A stretch of DNA of 43,986 nucleotides from Chloroflexota bacterium. GTDB lineage: Bacteria > Chloroflexota > Anaerolineae > Aggregatilineales > Phototrophicaceae. A program made the translations under genes and the position numbers. The stretch is from the NCBI GenBank assembly GCA_026707225.1, contig JAPOXG010000086.1, positions 1 through 43,986 of the forward strand, in the 5' to 3' direction. Positions 17,401 through 25,181 of this stretch are shown one piece after another (the stretch's first letter is position 1; the number at the start of each line of letters is the position of its first letter). The notes beneath the pieces were generated by a model. That model was not told where the DNA came from. It ran no database searches and was given only the letters and a program-made list of their open reading frames with translations.

Positions 17401-18744
17401 ATGATTCGCAAACTTAGTTTCACCGTGCTGTTTGTTCTGTTGTTGGGGTTGTTCGCGGGCTTCGCCGTCGCGCAAGACGCCGTTAACATCACCATCCGCT
17501 GCATCGCCAGCCCGCCAGAAGAAGATTGGCGCTGCAACAACTTCGCCGTTGTTGAGGAGCAAGTCGAAGCCGACTTGGGCATCGAACTGAACTTGAATCT
17601 GATTCAGGATAACGCCAGCTGGGGCGATTATAAGAACGAATTTGTTCTGGCTTCGGAAGCGGGTGAAGCGCCTGATATCATCCTGTCAGGGCATGAAGAT
17701 ATTGGCGCCTGGGCGCCGGCCGGCTTCATCATCCCGTTGGATGATGTGATCCCAATGCACAGCGAATTTGAAGACATCGTGCCATCGCTTTGGGATTCGC
17801 ACGGTTACGCGGGCCAGATTTGGGGCATCCCGCAAGACGCCGAAGCGCGCCCCATCTTCTACAGCAAGTTGCTGCTGCGTGACCTTGGCTGGAGCGAAGA
17901 CGACATCGAGTCCCTTCCCGATCGCGTTGCATCCGGCGAGTTCACCTTCGCTGATATGTTGGCGACCGCCGAAGCCGCTATCGAAGAAGGCGTCGTCGAC
18001 AGCGGCAATGGCTGGTGGCATCGCCCGAGCAACGGTCCCGACTTCCTCTATTACTACTACGGTCATGGCGGTGAAGTCCTTGATATGGAAGGCAACCTGG
18101 TCGTGGACCGCGACGCCTTGGTCGCGACTTACGAGCTGTTGGGCGGCGCGGTTGAGTCTGGCGTACTGCGCTCCGATATCATCGGTCTCGATTGGAGCGA
18201 AGTCTGGCATCCGACAGTAGGGCAGGCCGAAACTGTGCTCTTCGCCGCTGGCGGCACCTGGAATTGGCCCAACTGGGCGATCAACTATGTTGCAGACAGA
18301 GGCGGCGATGAGTATCTCTTCGAGAATATCGGTCTGACACTCATTCCGGCAATGGGAACGGGCAAGGCAATCACCCTGACGCACCCGCTGACCTATATGA
18401 TCAGCAGCGGCAGCCCGCATCCTGATGTCGCTCTGGCGCTCATCGCGGCGATCACCACGCCTGAGCACAATAACAAGCACGCCATCGACAGCTTCCACCT
18501 GGGCATTTTGAACGCGCAGCTGGAGTCAGAGGCATACGCCAACAACCGGCTGTTGAGCAGCGCGCATTACATGCTGGACCATACGACCTCGCTGCCAAAT
18601 CATCCTGGCTGGAACGCCTGGTCGGGCGCCTACTTCCTCGGCATTCAGGCGGTGGAAACCGGCGAAGCCGATGCGGCCGGCGCGGCTGACATCGCCATCG
18701 CGCAAATGCAGAATGAGCTCGGCGACGGCATTACGGTTCGCTAG
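17401..18744 (+). CDS. Extracellular solute-binding protein family 1
   Basis: A 447-aa secreted binding protein heading the large plus-strand operon. The signal peptide is MIRKLSFTVLFVLLLGLFAG...AVAQD. The fold follows family 1: an early lobe with VEADLGIELNLNLIQ, EAGEAPDIILSGHEDIGAWA, the hinge GQIWGIPQDAEARPIFYSK, and C-terminal ITTPEHNNKHAIDSFHLGIL. ATG 17401 is chosen since the signal peptide starts exactly there and AAAGGA lies upstream. With the two permeases and Ugp/Mal-type ATPase that follow it makes a full transporter. The downstream phosphodiesterase suggests a glycerophosphodiester or polyol ligand, but sugars are equally possible. Confidence 0.9.
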   Translation: MIRKLSFTVLFVLLLGLFAGFAVAQDAVNITIRCIASPPEEDWRCNNFAVVEEQVEADLGIELNLNLIQDNASWGDYKNEFVLASEAGEAPDIILSGHEDIGAWAPAGFIIPLDDVIPMHSEFEDIVPSLWDSHGYAGQIWGIPQDAEARPIFYSKLLLRDLGWSEDDIESLPDRVASGEFTFADMLATAEAAIEEGVVDSGNGWWHRPSNGPDFLYYYYGHGGEVLDMEGNLVVDRDALVATYELLGGAVESGVLRSDIIGLDWSEVWHPTVGQAETVLFAAGGTWNWPNWAINYVADRGGDEYLFENIGLTLIPAMGTGKAITLTHPLTYMISSGSPHPDVALALIAAITTPEHNNKHAIDSFHLGILNAQLESEAYANNRLLSSAHYMLDHTTSLPNHPGWNAWSGAYFLGIQAVETGEADAAGAADIAIAQMQNELGDGITVR

Positions 18745-18773
18745 AAGGTCGCTGCTATATTCTGTTGGACACT

Positions 18774-18850
18774 GTAGGGGCGAGCCACTGGCTCGCCCGC
18801 CGAAATCGTCACCGGCCTAACGATATAGGGGCGACTCTCTGCGTCGCCCG
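18774..18850. repeat. Two GTAGGGGCGA palindromic repeats
   Basis: Two members in tandem: 18774-18799 (inner stem GCC/GGC) and 18825-18850 (CTC-type inner stem, less perfect), 25 bp apart. They fill the 123-bp gap between the binding-protein gene and the first permease, where an intercistronic hairpin could raise binding-protein expression relative to permease. Confidence 0.75.
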
Positions 18851-18867
18851 CAAGCGTAACGCAAAGC

Positions 18868-19851
18868 ATGTCCGAACCAAACCGCAAACCCAAGTCATCA
18901 GCCGCTCTATTACAGAGCCGGCGCAACGCCCTAAGATCCTACCTGGGCGCGTATGGCTTTATGGCGCCAGCCGGCGTTCTCGTCCTCATCTTCTTTCTTA
19001 TCCCGGTCGCCATCGTGCTCTACCTAAGCGTCACCAACTTGGCGAGCTCCAATTTCACTTCCGATCTCGCCAAGATGGAATTCATCGGACTTAAGAATTA
19101 TAGAACCCTATTCAACGATCAGTTTGCCAGGAAGATTTTTTTCAACACTATCTTTTACGTCTTGGTTACGCTTTCGCTATTTAATGTCTCGCTGGCGCTG
19201 ATCGTATCTTTGCTGACGACGCATATCGACCGCAGCGCCGGTTTTGTTTTCCGCGCGCTGTGGATTCTGCCGCGCATCACCTCGCCGGTCGTCTACATCC
19301 TCATTTGGAAACGGATGGCAGCGGAAGCGCCCTTTGGCATTCTCAATCAATTCAACGAGTTGCTGGGGAATCCGACCTACAACTATGTCGCGACCAATCC
19401 CTGGGTATTCGTGGTGGTGGTGAATGGCTTCATCGGCGTCTCCTTCGGCATGATCATCTTCACCTCCGCCATCGAGTCGATCCCCAAAGATCTGCTCAAT
19501 GCGTCGCTGGTTGATGGCTCGTCGAGAATGCAGCGCATCCGTTATGTGATCTTGCCTTTGATCCGCTGGCCCCTGCTCTTCGTCGTTACCTATCAGACCT
19601 TGTCGCTCTTGACCTCCTTCGTCGAGATTCAGCTTTTGACCGATGGCGGACCCGGTTTGTATCGCACCGAGGTTTGGTCGCTGACGGCTTTTCATCGCGC
19701 TTTGTCCAATTACTTCGGCAACGCTCAATGGGGATATGGCTCGGCTTTTGCTGTACTGCTGGTCATGATAGGCGTGGTGCTGGCGGTGATATATATGCGC
19801 GTATTCCGCTTTGATGAGTTGGTGGCTGAACCGCGGGTGGAGGCGCTATGA
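18868..19851 (+). CDS. ABC transporter permease (MalF/UgpA type)
   Basis: A 327-aa inner-membrane permease. The first helix (FMAPAGVLVLIFFLIPVAIV) is followed by YLSVTNL, FIGLKNYRTLF and a second helix, typical of MalF/UgpA. The ATPase-docking loop reads DLLNASLVDGSSRMQRIRYV then ILPLIRW, a slightly changed EAA motif. LTDGGPGLYRTEVWSLTAFH is the family C-terminal signature. Its stop overlaps the next permease start in an ATGA junction. The start follows a repeat-derived leader with no strong ribosome binding site, so the exact start is somewhat uncertain. Confidence 0.9.
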   Translation: MSEPNRKPKSSAALLQSRRNALRSYLGAYGFMAPAGVLVLIFFLIPVAIVLYLSVTNLASSNFTSDLAKMEFIGLKNYRTLFNDQFARKIFFNTIFYVLVTLSLFNVSLALIVSLLTTHIDRSAGFVFRALWILPRITSPVVYILIWKRMAAEAPFGILNQFNELLGNPTYNYVATNPWVFVVVVNGFIGVSFGMIIFTSAIESIPKDLLNASLVDGSSRMQRIRYVILPLIRWPLLFVVTYQTLSLLTSFVEIQLLTDGGPGLYRTEVWSLTAFHRALSNYFGNAQWGYGSAFAVLLVMIGVVLAVIYMRVFRFDELVAEPRVEAL

Positions 19852-21425
19852 CAGCGCGCGACGCACTCTTCGTTTCAGGCAAATCAAAAGCTGAAGAAAG
19901 GCCGCCTTCGCTGCAACGGGATCTGATCGACGGGTTGCGGCTTGGCTTGATCAGCATTTTTGTCTTGCTGGCTGCCGCATTCTTTCTCAGCGGCATCGTG
20001 CATCCACTCTTCGCCCTCGGCAGCGTCGAAGAGACGGTCATGGATGTGCTGACGCGCCTCGCCCTGCTGGTGATGCCCTTCGTCGCCTACATCTCCGCCG
20101 CCAGCGTCGCCCGCCGCTATTCCGCTGCGGACACGGGGCGAGCGCTGGGCTTGGCGCTCACTACCACCATCATATTGTTTGCCGCCATTTCAGCCGGCCA
20201 CTATGCCTTAAGTTACGGCGCCTTCGCGCCACGGCCATCGCTTCAGATGACGCTGAGCCAGACGGAGGCCGGCATTCGAGTCGAATCAATCGTCCCCGGT
20301 GGCGCCGCCGACATTGCCGAAATGCAGGTCGGCGATGTCATCACGGCGATTCGGCGCGATAAGGTGGATTTGGCGGCTTTTAACAAGCGCGTCGGCCAAT
20401 CGGAGGAAGACGCGCCGCTCCGTCTGCGATTCATCCGCGGCGATGAAGAAATGCAGGAGACGGTCCGCGTCGCCGTGCAATCCGATAAGCAGCTGAAGTT
20501 CTTGATACCGGGTCTCGCCTTCGCGCTGGTCTTCACCGCGATCATCGTATTCTTGCCCGGTCACTGGGCGCCTTATATCGCGCTGGTCGGCTTGCTCTCA
20601 CCCTTAATTGTCGGCTACCTCTGGGTCATCATTGCGACATTTTCCTACCGCACCGAAGGGATTTTGCCACTGGATGGAAACGACAACCTGGGTGGACTTA
20701 CGTTAAAGAACTGGGAATCGATATTTGTTGGCAATATCGCCGGTTTGGAGTTTAATATCGTCCCCATCTTCTTGACCTCGCTGGCAATCGCCGTGCTTAT
20801 GACATTCATTGTGCTGTTGGTTTCATCAATGGCGGGTTACGCCTTGTCGCGGATGCACTTTCCCGGTCGGCGCTTTTTCCTCTCCTTCACATTGATCCTT
20901 CACGGCTTCCCCGCAATTACGTTGCTGATTCCCATCTTTTTTGTGCTGCTGCGCCTTGGGGAACTGCCCGTCATCGGCGATTTGATCGGATTCAATACGA
21001 TCGGCGGAATTGCCTTGGTTATGGTCGCCTTTCAGCTACCGCTTGGTGTTTGGTTGATGAAGGGTTTCTTCGACAATATCCCCTGGGATATGGAGCGCTC
21101 CGCCCTCATCGACGGCGCCTCCCGCTTTCGCACCTATTGGGAAATCTTGCTGCCGCAGATCCGTCCGGGTTTGTTGGCGCTCGGCATATTCGCTTTCATC
21201 GGCGGCTGGAACGCCTATATTATCCCAGCCACCTATTCGATTGGCTCCGGCGTTAGCAATCTACCGGTATTCCTCGAAGAGTTGATTGACGCGACCGCGC
21301 CGGTGGATTGGAATCAGGTGGCGGCGGTCGGGCTTTTCCAGTTGATCCCGATTTTCATTTTCTTCATTTTCGCCCAGGAATATCTCTTGAACATTTACGC
21401 CGGCGGCACCAAGGGAAGCTCGTAA
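19848..21425 (+). CDS. ABC transporter permease (MalG/UgpE type) with extra membrane region and PDZ domain
   Basis: A 525-aa protein, nearly twice the usual ~280. Residues ~31-120 hold three hydrophobic segments. Residues ~131-212 form a PDZ-like domain (AGIRVESIVPGGAADIAEMQ, then VGDVITAIRRDKVDL), the carboxylate-loop type found in secreted proteases. Two more hydrophobic segments follow (216-262). A complete MalG-type permease occupies ~285-520, with docking loop DMERSALIDGASRFRTYWEI then LLPQIRP and conserved GGWNAYIIPATYS. The whole is one uninterrupted frame, coupled by ATGA to the preceding permease and followed after 26 bp by the ATPase. PDZ domains bind protein tails, so it may recruit another envelope protein; that is inference. 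Confidence 0.9.
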   Translation: MTARDALFVSGKSKAEERPPSLQRDLIDGLRLGLISIFVLLAAAFFLSGIVHPLFALGSVEETVMDVLTRLALLVMPFVAYISAASVARRYSAADTGRALGLALTTTIILFAAISAGHYALSYGAFAPRPSLQMTLSQTEAGIRVESIVPGGAADIAEMQVGDVITAIRRDKVDLAAFNKRVGQSEEDAPLRLRFIRGDEEMQETVRVAVQSDKQLKFLIPGLAFALVFTAIIVFLPGHWAPYIALVGLLSPLIVGYLWVIIATFSYRTEGILPLDGNDNLGGLTLKNWESIFVGNIAGLEFNIVPIFLTSLAIAVLMTFIVLLVSSMAGYALSRMHFPGRRFFLSFTLILHGFPAITLLIPIFFVLLRLGELPVIGDLIGFNTIGGIALVMVAFQLPLGVWLMKGFFDNIPWDMERSALIDGASRFRTYWEILLPQIRPGLLALGIFAFIGGWNAYIIPATYSIGSGVSNLPVFLEELIDATAPVDWNQVAAVGLFQLIPIFIFFIFAQEYLLNIYAGGTKGSS

Positions 21426-21451
21426 AGCCGCTTTGCCGGGAGCGCTGGACT

Positions 21452-22534
21452 ATGGAAATTAGAATCGACAATCTGACGAAAAAATTCGGCGATGTGGTCG
21501 GCGTTGAAGACTTGACGCTGCACATCGACGACGGTGAATTTGTCGCCTTTCTCGGTCCCTCCGGCTGCGGCAAGACGACCACGCTATTGACGCTGGCGGG
21601 CATCTACAAACCGACGGATGGCCTCATCCGCTTCGGCGATCGGGTGGTCAACACCGTGCAGCCGAAGGACCGCAACATCGGCATGGTCTTTCAGAGCTAC
21701 GCCCTCTATCCCCACATGACCATATTCCAGAATATCGCCTATCCGTTGAAGCTGAAGAAGACGCCGAAAAACGTGCAGAACGAGCAAGTGCGACAGGTTG
21801 CCAATGTCATGGGGATCGGCGAATTGCTCGATCGCCGGCCCGGGCAGCTTTCCGGCGGGCAGCAGCAGCGGGTCGCCTTGGGCCGCGCCCTGGTCAAGGA
21901 ACCAGATGTGCTGCTTTTCGACGAACCGCTGTCCAATCTGGACGCGCGCCTGCGGCTGACCATGCGCGGCGAGATCAAGCACCTACAGAAGAATCTCGGC
22001 ATCACTTCAATCTACGTCACCCACGATCAGGTAGAAGCGATGACCATGGCCGATCGCATCGCCGTGATGAATCGCGGGCACTTGCAGGCTTTTGACGCCC
22101 CCGATGAACTCTACGACAGGCCCAAGACGCGTTTCGTCGCCGGCTTTGTCGGCAACCCGCCGATGAATTTCCTCGATGTGGAGGTCTCGCCATCCAACGG
22201 GCATTTTCTCGCCCAAGCCGACTCGATCCAGTTGCCCCTGGGCGCTGAGCGCGGCGCGCCGCCCGCCGGGCATGGGGGACCCGTCGTCATGGGCATTCGG
22301 CCCGAAGATATTCAAATCGTTGACGAGGGCGATGTGACGGGCGAGATATTTGTGGTGGAACCCCTGGGGCGCGAAGATTTGATCGATGCGCGCGTTGGTC
22401 CGCACGGATTCATCTTGCTCGCCGACACCGAAAAACAGCACCGCGCTGGCGAACGCGTCTCGCTGAAATTTGATATGACGCAGGCGCAATTCTTCGACCC
22501 GCAGACGGAACGCTCGCTGCTTTGGCGACAGTAA
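21452..22534 (+). CDS. ABC transporter ATP-binding protein (MalK/UgpC/MsmX type)
   Basis: A 360-aa carbohydrate-type ATPase. Walker A is GPSGCGKTT (35-43), Q-loop Q81 in VFQSYALYPHMT, signature LSGGQQQR (133-140), Walker B LLFDEP (154-159), and switch His H191. After ~235 comes the TOBE-type regulatory domain (GIRPEDIQIVDEG, VVEPLGREDLIDARV). ATG 21452 is chosen because MEIRIDNLTKKFG is the family N-terminus; the open frame extends 48 codons upstream inside the preceding gene. It is the only carbohydrate-type ATPase in the window and might also energise the ATPase-less transporter at 3938-7097. Its 3' end overlaps the phosphodiesterase frame by 13 bp. Confidence 0.95.
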   Translation: MEIRIDNLTKKFGDVVGVEDLTLHIDDGEFVAFLGPSGCGKTTTLLTLAGIYKPTDGLIRFGDRVVNTVQPKDRNIGMVFQSYALYPHMTIFQNIAYPLKLKKTPKNVQNEQVRQVANVMGIGELLDRRPGQLSGGQQQRVALGRALVKEPDVLLFDEPLSNLDARLRLTMRGEIKHLQKNLGITSIYVTHDQVEAMTMADRIAVMNRGHLQAFDAPDELYDRPKTRFVAGFVGNPPMNFLDVEVSPSNGHFLAQADSIQLPLGAERGAPPAGHGGPVVMGIRPEDIQIVDEGDVTGEIFVVEPLGREDLIDARVGPHGFILLADTEKQHRAGERVSLKFDMTQAQFFDPQTERSLLWRQ

Positions 22535-23994
22535 ACCGCCGCAGTCTGGATGCGCAGCTGGAGAGCCTCCGGCGGTCGGCGCCGCTGGACGCCGATGGCG
22601 CGCTTGCCCGGCGCTATGCCCCCTTCCTCCATTTTGATGAGCGGGAGCCATTCTTCCCCTCGGTCGTCGGCTATACGATATTTCGACAAGGCGCCCCGTC
22701 CGCCTCCTTTCCACGAGACATCCAACTGACGGCGGAGACCGCCTTCGCCATTGAATACGCGATCTGGTGGGACTGGGATATTCAGCATCTCTATGAGTTG
22801 GAGCATATCTGGGTCTATGTGGATGGCGACGGGGGGATCGCGGAGGCCGAGGCGAGCTGGCACGGCCGCTACCACCAGATGCGCGACGAATCGGGGCGAC
22901 TGCCCCTGCGCGAAGGCCGGCTGGCGCTTCATTCCGAACCGGGCAAACACGCTTTCGCGCCATCGCTGGGCTGGCTGCTGCTTAGAAAAGCGAAGACGCG
23001 AGCCAGTTGCGGCGCTCGCGCAGGCGCGATGGGCCTGCATGTCACGCCTCTTTTCGATGGTGTCATTCTTGACGATAGGCCTTTGAATAACCGGCTGGTT
23101 CACACCTGGCTGGAACGACAGCAGTTCGAGCCAAGTTTTGCCTTCAACAAGAGCTTCGACCTCCGTTCCACCAGCTTCGTCCGCTGCGCTCAACTCCTTG
23201 ATTGGGTACCGGCGCGCGTTTCCGCCTGGCTCGCCTGCCTGGCCGCGGCGATCCCGCCGGAACAGCGGCGCGTCTTGCGCATCGCCCATCGCGGCGCATC
23301 GGCATACGCAGCGGAAAACTCGCTGGAAGCCATTCGCGCGGCCGCTGAACTGGGCGCTGATATGGTGGAAATCGATATCCGAGCGACAGCGGATGATGTG
23401 CCCGTCGTCATTCACGATAGCAGCCTGAGACGAACGCACGGCTTGGAGGGCGATGTTTCTGAATTCACCATGGAGGCGCTGCGCCAAATGACGGCGGCGG
23501 AGCGCCAGGTCATCAGCTTTGATGAAGCGCTTGACCAGTGCCGCGCGCTCGGCTTGGGGCTGTATCTGGATATCAAGCGCCTCACGATAGCATCGGCTCG
23601 CGCCATGTTTGAGTCGCTGGATGCCCGGCAATATGTGAAGCACACGATTTTTGGCTCGTTCCGCCCCGATTATCTGGCGGATATCAAGGCGGCGCGCCCC
23701 GACGCCAGGACGTCGATTCTCTTTGGCGCGGTCGATATCGACCCGGTGAAGCTGGCGCAATCCATCAATGCCGATTACGTGCATCCCTGCTGGGAAAATC
23801 GCGCCGAGCAGCCGCATCGCCTGCTGAAATCCGATTGGATCAAAGCGGTGCGCAAGGCGAATCTGGGCATTGTCTGCTGGCACGAAGAGCGCCCCTCAGA
23901 GATTGCCGCCTTGAAGGCTTTGGGCGTCGATGCGATTTGTTCGGACAAGCCCGAACTCCTGGTAGAGATCTCAGCGAAGGCGAGGGCGCTATGA
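22522..23994 (+). CDS. Glycerophosphodiester phosphodiesterase with N-terminal Vps62/DUF946-like domain
   Basis: A 490-aa two-domain protein. Residues ~250-487 are a glycerophosphodiester phosphodiesterase barrel: HRGAS (256-260), E265, E283 and D285 in MVEIDIRAT, H298 in VVIHDSSL and K352 in LDIKR make the catalytic and metal site that splits glycerophosphodiesters into glycerol-3-phosphate and an alcohol. Residues ~30-215 resemble the Vps62/DUF946 fold: YAPFLHFDEREPFFP (32-46), YELEHIWVYVD (91-101), SWHGRYH (112-118) and SEPGKHAFAP (138-147). No signal peptide is seen. The best start is TTG 22522, overlapping the ATPase gene by 13 bp; its stop overlaps the next gene (ATGA). UgpQ-like phosphodiesterases often sit beside Ugp transporters. 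Confidence 0.85.
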   Translation: MATVNRRSLDAQLESLRRSAPLDADGALARRYAPFLHFDEREPFFPSVVGYTIFRQGAPSASFPRDIQLTAETAFAIEYAIWWDWDIQHLYELEHIWVYVDGDGGIAEAEASWHGRYHQMRDESGRLPLREGRLALHSEPGKHAFAPSLGWLLLRKAKTRASCGARAGAMGLHVTPLFDGVILDDRPLNNRLVHTWLERQQFEPSFAFNKSFDLRSTSFVRCAQLLDWVPARVSAWLACLAAAIPPEQRRVLRIAHRGASAYAAENSLEAIRAAAELGADMVEIDIRATADDVPVVIHDSSLRRTHGLEGDVSEFTMEALRQMTAAERQVISFDEALDQCRALGLGLYLDIKRLTIASARAMFESLDARQYVKHTIFGSFRPDYLADIKAARPDARTSILFGAVDIDPVKLAQSINADYVHPCWENRAEQPHRLLKSDWIKAVRKANLGIVCWHEERPSEIAALKALGVDAICSDKPELLVEISAKARAL

Positions 23995-25115
23995 CAGCGG
24001 ATACCTTGTTTCCAACCAGCGTCATCGGCAGCTTGCCGCGGCCGAAGTGGGTGATTGATCTGCTGATAGCGCATCAAGACGGCCTGATGGACGATGAGGC
24101 TTTGGACGACGCCTTGGACAAAGCGATCCGTTTCGCAATCGGACTGCAGGAGGCGGCCGGCATCGACATTATTTCTGATGGGGAGTGGCGCCGCATCGGT
24201 TATTTCGAAGTATTCGCCCAGATGGTCGATGGCTTTCGGCAGGCGGAATATCAAACGCAAGCGCTGGCGCCAGAGTTGTTGCCGGACACGGGCCTGTCCC
24301 CGCCGCAGCAATGGACTTTGCAAGAATTCAAACAGGCGCTGGTGGTGGAAAGCATGCTTTACGCTCGCCCGATTGCCGCGCAGGGGGCCCGCTTTCTGCA
24401 GCAATGCACCGAACGCAAGACCAAGGTCGCCTTGCCCTCGCCGCACATGATCGGCGGGCGCCTCTGGCATCCGGCTTACTCCAGCGACGCCTACCCGACG
24501 AGCCGCGATTTTATTGAAGCGGTCATTCCGATCCTGCGCGAGGAAGTCGCCGCCCTGCGCGCTGCCGGCGTCGATGTGGTTCAATTCGATGATCCTTGGC
24601 TCTGCTTTTTTGTCGACCCCGAACACCGAGCCAGATTTGACGATCCTGATGCTGAGATCGAGCGGGCGATTGATGACCTCAATCGCGTTCTGGACGGCTT
24701 CGACGGCATCAAGACCGCGCTCCATGTCTGCCGCGGCAACCGCGCCCGCACCATTTACGCCAGCGGCGACTATGAGCCGATCATGCCCCATCTGCTGCGG
24801 GCGGAGGTTGACCAGTTGGCGATGGAATTCGCCGTATCGCAAGCCGGCGATGTAGCGATATTTGAGCGATTCCCCACCGATAAGGAGATCGGCTTGGGCG
24901 TGGTTGATGTGCGCGGCGCCATTGCCGAATCGCCGGCGCTCATCGTCGAGCGGGTCGAAAAGGCGCTGCGATACTTGCAGCCCGAACAGGTGGTGCTGAA
25001 CCCGGATTGCGGCTTCGCGCCGACCAGCACCAACCCGATTTCGCTGGAAGAAGCCTATCAGAAGCTCAAGGCGATGGCAGAAGCCGCCGAGATTCTGCGG
25101 CAGCGCTATGTGTGA
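23991..25115 (+). CDS. MetE-like (cobalamin-independent methionine synthase II family) methyltransferase
   Basis: A 374-aa protein matching the C-terminal catalytic half of MetE, as free-standing family members do. Opening TSVIGSLPRPKWV is the family signature. The zinc site is present: H245-x-C247 in ALHVCRGN, E279 in LAMEF and C340 in LNPDCGFAP, which activates a thiol for methyl transfer. QFDDPWLCFF around 198-207 is the conserved active-site loop. The N-terminal MetE half, needed for folate-polyglutamate-dependent synthesis, is absent, so it may transfer methyl groups from another donor or act in demethylation. Start ATG overlaps the GDPD stop (ATGA), so the two are coupled. Confidence 0.88.
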   Translation: MTADTLFPTSVIGSLPRPKWVIDLLIAHQDGLMDDEALDDALDKAIRFAIGLQEAAGIDIISDGEWRRIGYFEVFAQMVDGFRQAEYQTQALAPELLPDTGLSPPQQWTLQEFKQALVVESMLYARPIAAQGARFLQQCTERKTKVALPSPHMIGGRLWHPAYSSDAYPTSRDFIEAVIPILREEVAALRAAGVDVVQFDDPWLCFFVDPEHRARFDDPDAEIERAIDDLNRVLDGFDGIKTALHVCRGNRARTIYASGDYEPIMPHLLRAEVDQLAMEFAVSQAGDVAIFERFPTDKEIGLGVVDVRGAIAESPALIVERVEKALRYLQPEQVVLNPDCGFAPTSTNPISLEEAYQKLKAMAEAAEILRQRYV

Positions 25116-25181
25116 TTAAGGTGTCGTTCACATTCGACAGCCGCCGCGCCATGTGTTAGATTCTGCCTGTGTCATAGGCGA

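Noticed and set aside
20243..20564. Small minus-strand frames opposite the PDZ region
   Set aside because: Shadows of the PDZ-permease gene; the plus-strand frame is continuous across this region, so there is no sign of two separate genes joined there.
22312..23883. A 523-codon minus-strand open frame opposite the GDPD gene
   Set aside because: Antisense shadow of the GDPD fusion and ATPase; no family resemblance, and it has the same His/Arg-rich look.
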